Assembly (NCBI GenBank): GCA_002502855.1
Contig: DAQK01000029.1
Coordinates: forward strand, 104,999-168,998
DNA from: Methanobacterium sp. UBA279
Lineage (GTDB): Archaea; Methanobacteriota; Methanobacteria; Methanobacteriales; Methanobacteriaceae
Direction of reading: 5' to 3'
DNA length: 64,000 nt
This document shows, in pieces, positions 57,548 through 64,000 of the stretch (position 1 is the stretch's first letter; each line of letters begins with the position of its first letter). The notes under the pieces are model-generated. The model made no database searches. It saw only the letters and a program-made list of their open reading frames with translations, and was not told the origin of the DNA. The position numbers were made by a program, and so were the translations under genes.

Positions 57548-59131
57548 CTACTTCATCCTCTTATTAGCCGGTTCTATGTTCACCGATCTTCCCTTAATTT
57601 TAACACCCCTCATAATGGAGAACACATCCTTAGCGCTGCTATCCGGTATTTCCATGAAGGAAAACTTATCGTAGACATCGACTTTACCTATTACGCTACT
57701 GGAGAGGCCTGTTTTATCCCCTACAGCCCTCACTATATCCTTTGCCTTGACTCTGTCCTTGCGCCCAATATTCAGGAAGAATCGTACCATACCCATACTC
57801 GCACCAGTATCTCCAAAGCCGTTATCTGATTCACCATCGGTATTTTCCTCGGTCATGGCCATCTTCAACAGGGCTGCCGCGGTTTCCAGGGAAGTGTAAT
57901 CTTCTTCTATCAACCTTTCCACTATGAGTATCTGTTTATCCAGATCCTCGGTGTTTATGACATTCTTTACCTTCTTGATGAACTGGTCGGTCTTCATCTC
58001 CTGCACATGACGTAAGGTTGGTATCTCCTGCTGTTCTATACTGGTTTTAGTATACCTCTGTATATCCCTCAACCGGTAGATCTCCTTACCAGATACGAAG
58101 GTGAATGCTTTACCATTTTTACCCGCCCTACCTGTCCGGCCGATACGGTGGACGTAGTATTCATCGTCGTTTGGTACGTCGTAGTTGAAGACTATTTCTA
58201 TATCATCCACGTCGATCCCCCGGGCAGCCACATCGGTAGCCACCAGGACGTCGATGGTTCCCTTGCGGAACTTGTTCATCACCCGGTCCCTCTGTCTCTG
58301 GGTGAGATCACCGTGCAGGCCATCGGCCAGGTATCCCCTTACCTGTAAGTGGTTTACCAATCGGTCAACACGTCTCTTGGTGTTGCAGAATACCAGGGAG
58401 AGGTTGGGGTTGTGTATGTCCAGTAATCGGGATAGTAAGTCCAGTTTCATTTTCTCCTTGACTTCGAAGTAGATCTGCTGGGTTTCCGGGACGGTGAGTT
58501 CCTGGGGAACCACCTTTAAAAATTCCGGATCGTCCTGATATTTCTTGGTTAACCTGAGTATTTCCCGGGACATGGTCGCTGAAAAGAGTAACATCTGCCT
58601 TTCATCAGGCATATCCCTTAAAACAAATTCAATATCATCTCTAAAACCCATATCTAACATTTCATCGGCTTCATCCAGTACTATGATTCTTACACTGCTC
58701 ATGTCCAGGGTTCCCCGTCTCATATGATCCATGACCCGGCCGGGTGTGCCTATCACTATCCGCACGCCCTTATCCAGTGCTTTGATCTGTCTTTCTATAG
58801 GCTGGCCACCGTAGACAGGTAGTACGCGGATGTTCTTCAGGTACTTGGAGAGTTTTTTAAGTTCCTCTGCCACCTGGATGGCCAGTTCTCTGGTGGGGCA
58901 TAGTATTATGGCCTGTAGTTCCTTTTGGTGTGGATCGATCTTCTCTAATATGGGAATTCCAAAGGCAGCGGTTTTACCTGTTCCGGTCTGTGCCTGGCCT
59001 ATCACATCTCTGCCTTCCATGATGTGGGGTATGGCCAGGGACTGGATGGGTGTGGCCTCTTCAAAACCCATATCGAGTACTGCCTTCTCCATTGGCTTAG
59101 ATATTATGTCTTTAAAATTTAGTTTTTCCAT
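57548..59131 (-). CDS. DEAD-box RNA helicase (DeaD/CshA-like)
   Basis: A 527-residue ATP-dependent RNA helicase. Motifs include AQTGTGKT (Walker A), PTRELAIQ, VLDEADEMLD (DEAD), SAT and HRIGRTGRAG. The C-terminal ~75 residues (VRFFLNIGRKDRVKAKDIVR onwards) form a DbpA-type RNA-binding domain, as in bacterial DeaD. Likely role in ribosome assembly or cold response. Monocistronic, with T-rich sequence after it. Confidence 0.93.
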   Translation of the reverse strand: MEKLNFKDIISKPMEKAVLDMGFEEATPIQSLAIPHIMEGRDVIGQAQTGTGKTAAFGIPILEKIDPHQKELQAIILCPTRELAIQVAEELKKLSKYLKNIRVLPVYGGQPIERQIKALDKGVRIVIGTPGRVMDHMRRGTLDMSSVRIIVLDEADEMLDMGFRDDIEFVLRDMPDERQMLLFSATMSREILRLTKKYQDDPEFLKVVPQELTVPETQQIYFEVKEKMKLDLLSRLLDIHNPNLSLVFCNTKRRVDRLVNHLQVRGYLADGLHGDLTQRQRDRVMNKFRKGTIDVLVATDVAARGIDVDDIEIVFNYDVPNDDEYYVHRIGRTGRAGKNGKAFTFVSGKEIYRLRDIQRYTKTSIEQQEIPTLRHVQEMKTDQFIKKVKNVINTEDLDKQILIVERLIEEDYTSLETAAALLKMAMTEENTDGESDNGFGDTGASMGMVRFFLNIGRKDRVKAKDIVRAVGDKTGLSSSVIGKVDVYDKFSFMEIPDSSAKDVFSIMRGVKIKGRSVNIEPANKRMK

Positions 59132-59258
59132 GTTGTTATTTTCCTTTTAATTGTATAAAAAATTAGATTAAAATCAGGTTCAATTTCAAAAAAAGTGAAC
59201 AATGGAGATATAAAAAAAAGTTTATCTCCTAAAATTCGGGTTATCTCTTAAAATTCCA

Positions 59259-61166
59259 CTAATTGGCAGTTGGGTTCTGCAGGATACCGGTTGGCATGAT
59301 GTCTGTGATTTTACGCATTTTCTGGAGCAGGCCTTTTTTACCTTTACCTACCAGGGCATGTTCCAGGACATCACTTAGAGTATCTACAGGTATGATTTCA
59401 ATCTTCCTGCGGTACCTGTCCTCTATTAACACGTCTTCCATGTTGGCTCTGGGTATTAAAACCTTTTTAATACCTGCTTCGGCTGCTGCTTCTATCTTAC
59501 CTGTCACTCCACCAACAGGGAGTACATCTCCCCTTACACTTAAAGAACCTGTTAGAGCTAGTGACTGGTCAACTGGAATGTTTTCAAGAGCAGATATAAC
59601 TGCTGTTGCCACCGATACGCTGGCACTGTCTCCTTCTACACCACCATGGGCCTGTACAAACTGAATGTGTATGTCGTAGTTCGAGATACTTGTACCTGTG
59701 TTCTTCTTAATTAGGGCACTTACGTTGGTTACTGCTTCTTTGGCTATTTCACCTAATTTACCAGTGGCTATGATTTTACCCTCTAAGCTGCTCTGGGCCG
59801 GGGCTGCTTCCGCTTCAATGGGGAGAATTATTCCGCTACGGTCGCCCATTACGGCCAATCCGTTTACACGACCAACCTGAGTACCTTCCGATTTAAATAC
59901 ATTGTACTGTTTAATCTGTGAGATGTTTCTATCTGCCATCTGCTGTTCTAATGTTCTTGCGAGTTTTTTAGCACTGATTACATGTTCTAACGTGACTAAT
60001 TCAGCCCTTTCACCCTTGGCTATATCTCCAGCGGCCCTAACCAGGCCACCTAAATCCCTTAGTTTGAGGGTTAGTGAATCTTTTTTACCGGCTCTTCTTT
60101 GAGCTTCTCTGATAATTTCTCCCACAGCTTCTTTACTGAAGTGGGGGATTCTTCCATCCTTTTTAACTTCCTGTGCCACGAACTGTATGAGTTTATCCCG
60201 GTTTTCCGGGGTGTCCGGCATGGAATCTTTCATATAAACTTCGTAACCATACCCTCTTATCCTGGAACGCAGGGCTATGTGCATTCCTTCCAGGATCTGT
60301 ATGTTACCGGAAGCCACCAGTACGAAATCGCAGGGAACTTCCTGGGTCCTTACCATAGCTCCACTGCTGGTTTCACTTTGACCGGTTATAGAATATTTTT
60401 TCTCCTGCATGGCAGTTAAGAGTTCCTGCTGGGTTTTCATTTTCATGGTACCTATTTCGTCCACATAAAGCACTCCTTTATTGGCCTTATGTATCATACC
60501 TGCTTCCACCCTTTCATGGGCAGGAGTTCCCAGTCCTCCGGACTGGTAAGGGTCGTGCCTTACATCACCTAAGAGTGCGCCGGCGTGTGCACCAGTGGCA
60601 TCTATAAATGGGGCTGTTTTGTGATTGGCATTGTTGATCAATAACTTGGGCACCATAACTGAGGATTTGGGTTTCATCTGCTGTAGAGCTAAAAAGACAA
60701 TTCCTGCGGCGATTACCGCTGCTAAAAATTGTTGCATATAGAATCCCACAATCAGGATAAAGGCGATGATGACCATCATCAACATATTCTTTCTTTCTTC
60801 TGATCCTTTGGCTTTTACCTTGTAGTTGGTTACTACTTTTTTAGCTTCACCAGCAGGCATGGCTCCAATTAATGGGTTGTGGTTATCCTCCATATTGGGA
60901 TAAACCAGGACATCCTGAAGTTCTTCAGGAGGCAGAAGTTCCGCCATTCCCTTAGCTAACATGGACTTTCCTATACCCGGTTCACCAATTAAGAGAACGT
61001 TTCTTCTCTGCTTAGCTGCTTTTTTCACTGTTTCTACAGCTTCTTTCTGACCGATGATCTGGTCTATTATCTTATCCGGGACATTAATCTCCCCGGAGTT
61101 ATTATAAGACCTTATGTTAGGCGTGTTCTTCACTGAACTGGTTGAATTCGAGTTTAAATTTGCCAT
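59259..61166 (-). CDS. lonB: Archaeal Lon protease LonB
   Basis: A 635-residue membrane-bound ATP-dependent protease. The Walker A motif is GEPGIGKS (residues 61-68). Two adjoining membrane segments lie at about residues 128-163, inserted in the AAA+ domain as in archaeal LonB. Walker B is VLYVDEIG (Asp236, Glu237). The protease Ser514-Lys557 dyad has the 43-residue spacing of the Lon family. An AAGGAGG site lies about 12 nt upstream of the ATG. Confidence 0.95.
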   Translation of the reverse strand: MANLNSNSTSSVKNTPNIRSYNNSGEINVPDKIIDQIIGQKEAVETVKKAAKQRRNVLLIGEPGIGKSMLAKGMAELLPPEELQDVLVYPNMEDNHNPLIGAMPAGEAKKVVTNYKVKAKGSEERKNMLMMVIIAFILIVGFYMQQFLAAVIAAGIVFLALQQMKPKSSVMVPKLLINNANHKTAPFIDATGAHAGALLGDVRHDPYQSGGLGTPAHERVEAGMIHKANKGVLYVDEIGTMKMKTQQELLTAMQEKKYSITGQSETSSGAMVRTQEVPCDFVLVASGNIQILEGMHIALRSRIRGYGYEVYMKDSMPDTPENRDKLIQFVAQEVKKDGRIPHFSKEAVGEIIREAQRRAGKKDSLTLKLRDLGGLVRAAGDIAKGERAELVTLEHVISAKKLARTLEQQMADRNISQIKQYNVFKSEGTQVGRVNGLAVMGDRSGIILPIEAEAAPAQSSLEGKIIATGKLGEIAKEAVTNVSALIKKNTGTSISNYDIHIQFVQAHGGVEGDSASVSVATAVISALENIPVDQSLALTGSLSVRGDVLPVGGVTGKIEAAAEAGIKKVLIPRANMEDVLIEDRYRRKIEIIPVDTLSDVLEHALVGKGKKGLLQKMRKITDIMPTGILQNPTAN

Positions 61167-61470
61167 TTACTATGACAACCTCCTTTATTTTCCACAAAAC
61201 AAAAAATAAAAGTGTTTTATTAGTTTAAAATTGTTTTTACAAGTATTGGATATTTGTAATCTAATATATGAATATTTGCTTTTGTTGTGAACTAATTATT
61301 AATGTAATTAGTCTTATTTATATATTACTATTTCGTCCCTTATATCATTTCTTCATATATCATATCCTGATCTGGAAATATTGATCCATATCTAGAAATC
61401 AATTTATCTAGTAGAATATTCAACTATTATTTATATCCAATAAGAGATTTTGATTAAGGAAGGCTCATAA
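61167..61470. promoter_or_regulatory. Divergent promoter region of lonB and cobQ
   Basis: This 304-nt spacer is very A+T-rich and contains several TATA-like stretches (for example TTATATATTA near 61317-61326). It includes the perfect inverted repeat CTAATTA-N6-TAATTAG at 61292-61311, a possible operator or simply a chance hit in A+T-rich DNA. No gene is visible. Confidence 0.5.
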
Positions 61471-62982
61471 ATGACGTGTATAATGGTCCAGGGGACCTCA
61501 TCCAACGCAGGTAAAAGCGTGGTTGTGGCTGCCCTATGCAGGATATTCTCCAAAAGGGGTTATCAGGTGGTTCCCTTCAAATCCCAGAATATGTCCCTTA
61601 ACTCCTACACCACCAGTGAAAATGCAGAGATAGCCATGGCCCAGGTGCTTCAGGCAGAAGCCGCCGGCCTGGAACCATCCTATCATATGAATCCCATCCT
61701 CCTAAAGCCCAAGGAAGATTTCATCTCCCAGGTCATAGTTCATGGAAAACCCGCTGGAGATATGAATTTTTACCATTACCAGAATAATTTCCGGGAGGAA
61801 GCACTTAAAGCCATAAAAACATCCCTGGATTACCTGAAAGACAGGTATGAAATAGTGATAATTGAAGGTGCCGGTTCTCCGGCGGAGATCAACATGCTAG
61901 ACGTGGATATGGCCAACATGAAGATCGCAGAGCTGGCCGATGCCAATGTGCTCTTGGTGGCTGATATCGACCGGGGAGGTGTCTTCGCCTCCATCGCCGG
62001 TACCTTCTCTCTCTTACCGGAAGAAGACCGGGAAAGGATAAAGGGGATAATCATCAACAAGTTCCGTGGTAACCTGGATATACTGATACCCGGGATAGAA
62101 CAAATAGAAGAGATAGTGGGAGTGCCAGTTTTAGGGGTCATCCCCTATGACGAAAGCCTTAAACTTCCAGAGGAAGATTCCGCCTCCCTATCGGAACATA
62201 AGTTCAGTAAAAATGAGAAGATCTCCGTGGGATTAATGCGCTTCCCCCGCATAGCCAACTTCACCGATATAGACCCCCTGGAATATGAACCGGATATTGG
62301 GATTGAACTCATTGAACTGGGAAGCGACATGGGAAAGGTAGATGCTTTAATACTTCCCGGGACCAGAAACACCGTCAACGACATGATGGCCATAGAGGAG
62401 GCTGGTTTCGTGGATGATATCCAAACCATCTCAAAGGAGATACCTGTCTTTGGTCTCTGCGGTGGTTACCAGATGATGGGGACTAAAATTTTAGACGAAA
62501 CCCTTAAAGAGTCCAAGTATGGTTCCGTGGACGGGATTGGACTCCTGGATATGAAAACCAGCTTTGGTAAGGTGGATAAGATAATAACCCAGAGCCAGGG
62601 CGAACTACTGGGAAACGGCATGTTTAAAAGCTTCAAAGGAAACCGGGTGGACGGCTACGAATTACACGAAGGCACCACCGTCTTAGGTGATGTTAAACCA
62701 CTCTTCAGGATCATTAAAGGTGTTGGTAACGGCCCCGGTTCAGGGTACGACGGTGCAGTAGCAGACCAGGTGGCAGGCACCTACTTCCATGGTGTATTCC
62801 ACAACTTCCACTTCAGGAGGTTTTTCACCAACCTTCTGCGGAAGGAAAATGGCCTTGATGAACTAGGATTTGTCAGGGACGACTTTGAAGATTTAAAAAG
62901 ATTCTCCATCGATCGGCTGGCGTATATATTTGAAGATAATATTGATATGAGTGTTATTGAGGCTTTGATTGAAAAGGTTTAG
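61471..62982 (+). CDS. cobQ: Cobyric acid synthase (probable)
   Basis: A 503-residue enzyme. The N-terminal ATPase domain has VQGTSSNAGKS (residues 6-16) and the C-terminal glutaminase domain has VFGLCGGYQMMG with Cys330 and a His in HGVFHNFH. It amidates adenosylcobyrinic acid side chains to make cobyric acid, needed for corrinoids of Mtr and of methyl transfer. The length fits CobQ/CbiP. No other cobalamin gene is nearby. The 3' spacer has short repeats. Confidence 0.9.
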   Translation: MTCIMVQGTSSNAGKSVVVAALCRIFSKRGYQVVPFKSQNMSLNSYTTSENAEIAMAQVLQAEAAGLEPSYHMNPILLKPKEDFISQVIVHGKPAGDMNFYHYQNNFREEALKAIKTSLDYLKDRYEIVIIEGAGSPAEINMLDVDMANMKIAELADANVLLVADIDRGGVFASIAGTFSLLPEEDRERIKGIIINKFRGNLDILIPGIEQIEEIVGVPVLGVIPYDESLKLPEEDSASLSEHKFSKNEKISVGLMRFPRIANFTDIDPLEYEPDIGIELIELGSDMGKVDALILPGTRNTVNDMMAIEEAGFVDDIQTISKEIPVFGLCGGYQMMGTKILDETLKESKYGSVDGIGLLDMKTSFGKVDKIITQSQGELLGNGMFKSFKGNRVDGYELHEGTTVLGDVKPLFRIIKGVGNGPGSGYDGAVADQVAGTYFHGVFHNFHFRRFFTNLLRKENGLDELGFVRDDFEDLKRFSIDRLAYIFEDNIDMSVIEALIEKV

Positions 62983-62984
62983 AA

Positions 62985-63066
62985 TTAGAATTTAAAAGAA
63001 AATTAGAACTAGGATTTAATAAGATTAGAATTAGAATATAAAAGAAAATTAGACTTTAAAAATTAA
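62985..63066. repeat. Two imperfect 50-bp repeats
   Basis: The pattern ATTAGAATTTAAAAGAAAAT with flanking TTAGAACTAGG recurs as ATTAGAATATAAAAGAAAAT about 50 bp later, between cobQ and the TrkA-type gene. No coding potential. Confidence 0.65.
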
Positions 63067-63079
63067 GGATTGGTAGAAT

Positions 63080-63733
63080 CTAGAGTTTAGTGAATCTTTT
63101 CAAAACTTCCTTGGCATATTTGGTTTTAACCAGGACAGAAATCTTCATCCCCTGCTCTAAAATCAGTTCTGGCCGGGGAATGTTTATTTTACCATTATCG
63201 TAGACCGCAACTATGATGAAGTGCTCACCGGGACTTATCTCACCTACCCTTCTCCCGATTACCTCCTTATTTTCCAGGGTCATGTCCAGTAATTCTGCAT
63301 CTCCTCTACCTAAAACAACTAAATCAGCTATTTTCGGCCTTATGATAACTTTTTCCAGATAACTGGCTGCGGTTAGTTCCGGACTTATGACTGAGTCTAC
63401 GCCGATTTTTTTAAACGCTGGGGAATGGCTGGGGTCACTTACCCGGGCTATGATCTTACCAACGTTATAATCCCTCACCAGTACGCAGGCCAGTAGATTG
63501 GTCTCATCATGTCCAGTAGCCGCTACAAAAACATCTGCATCCTTTAGATTAGCTTCTTCCAGGATCTTTGTATCGGTACCATTACCACAAATTACCAGGG
63601 CATCCAGCTCAGAAGCAGCGTTGTTGCATAGTTCACTGTCACTTTCAATTAGTGTCACGTCGTGTCCATCAGAAATCAGGAAAAACGCCAAATTTAAACC
63701 GACCCTTCCGCCGCCCATAATTACTATGTACAT
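63080..63733 (-). CDS. trkA: TrkA-type potassium-transport NAD-binding protein
   Basis: A 217-residue protein with an N-terminal Rossmann domain ([16 protein letters not shown], acidic residue in LIESD) that binds NAD(H), and a C-terminal TrkA-C domain (about residues 135-217). It gates a TrkH-type K+ channel, whose gene is not in the window. The ATG at 63733 follows AGGTG; the GTG at 63742 is inside that site. Confidence 0.88.
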   Translation of the reverse strand: MYIVIMGGGRVGLNLAFFLISDGHDVTLIESDSELCNNAASELDALVICGNGTDTKILEEANLKDADVFVAATGHDETNLLACVLVRDYNVGKIIARVSDPSHSPAFKKIGVDSVISPELTAASYLEKVIIRPKIADLVVLGRGDAELLDMTLENKEVIGRRVGEISPGEHFIIVAVYDNGKINIPRPELILEQGMKISVLVKTKYAKEVLKRFTKL

Positions 63734-63902
63734 CAGGTACACCTAAGGATATGATATTTAAAATTTTACTTTAATTGGAGAGTTTTCACAAAAAATCCTG
63801 AAATTTCAGTGAAATTTGAACTTTTATAAAATAGAGTATATAGGTACATAAGTCTTTCGACTGAAATTATTAGACCTATAAAAAAAAATAGAAATTTAAG
63901 TT

Positions 63903-64000
63903 CTATGCTACCACATGAACTGGTACTTTAGCTCCCCTTACCACTCGTTCTGTGGTGTTTCCCAGGATTAATTTTTCCAGGCCATTCTTTCCTGATTTTC
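63903..64000 (-). CDS. Universal stress protein, C-terminal part
   Basis: The reverse strand at the window edge encodes the last 31 residues of a UspA-fold protein, including GKNGLEKLILGNTTERVV and the end VPVHVVA. This is the typical nucleotide-binding G-x2-G-x9-G(S/T/N) region of the family. The start lies beyond the window. Confidence 0.75.
   Translation of the reverse strand, partial: KSGKNGLEKLILGNTTERVVRGAKVPVHVVA

Overview
The window reads as chromosomal DNA of a hydrogenotrophic methanogenic archaeon of the order Methanobacteriales, most likely Methanobacterium. Evidence: a complete eha-type energy-converting [NiFe] hydrogenase operon, a formyltransferase (Ftr) paralogue, archaeal LSm and ribosomal protein L37e, archaeal-type thymidylate synthase and core MetE, LonB, the methanogen-restricted DUF1890/DUF1894 pair, A+T-rich spacers with TATA-like boxes, and frequent TTG or GTG starts behind GGTGAT/GGAGG ribosome sites. 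No rRNA, CRISPR array or prophage was seen.

Region 1 (1-14.4 kb, all + strand) is the eha locus. Twelve small or medium membrane proteins and EhaM precede the hydrogenase small (EhaN) and large (EhaO) subunits and two polyferredoxins with 6 and 10 [4Fe-4S] motifs. A PfkB-type kinase, a third 6-cluster polyferredoxin, a CBS protein, a HAD-like protein and an Ftr paralogue follow. Eha uses the ion gradient to reduce ferredoxin with H2 and so primes CO2 reduction to formylmethanofuran; the Ftr paralogue is the next enzyme of that pathway. The 10-cluster polyferredoxin has no ATG, GTG or TTG that would include its first cluster.

Region 2 (14.5-36.2 kb) is a surface-polysaccharide locus: an epimerase, a Wzx-like flippase, nine glycosyltransferases (GT2 and GT4), a large DUF2206 membrane protein, GalU and the four dTDP-rhamnose genes. 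Three GT2 paralogues share nearly identical DNA tracts, which suggests recent duplication or gene conversion.

Region 3 (36.2-47.2 kb) holds tRNA-Leu(GAG), small conserved proteins, a membrane-protein pseudogene with two in-frame stops, a RelBE-like pair with a broken toxin, a CfbC-like NifH homologue, CBS and DUF5518 proteins, a U32 peptidase-like protein, PurF, a TOPRIM/L37e/LSm cluster and a decayed insertion sequence with recognisable terminal inverted repeats.

Region 4 (47.2-64 kb) carries thyA-metE (overlapping), a DUF1894/DUF1890/membrane-protein operon, a frameshifted GNAT gene, tRNA-Ala(GGC), a DUF354 protein, hypBA (nickel insertion, functionally linked to Eha), prs, a broken and an intact DUF5518 gene, a Cys-rich DUF2769-like protein, a DEAD-box helicase, lonB, a cobyric acid synthase, a TrkA-type protein and the C-terminus of a universal stress protein. 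Several spacers contain short imperfect tandem duplications of 20-50 bp.
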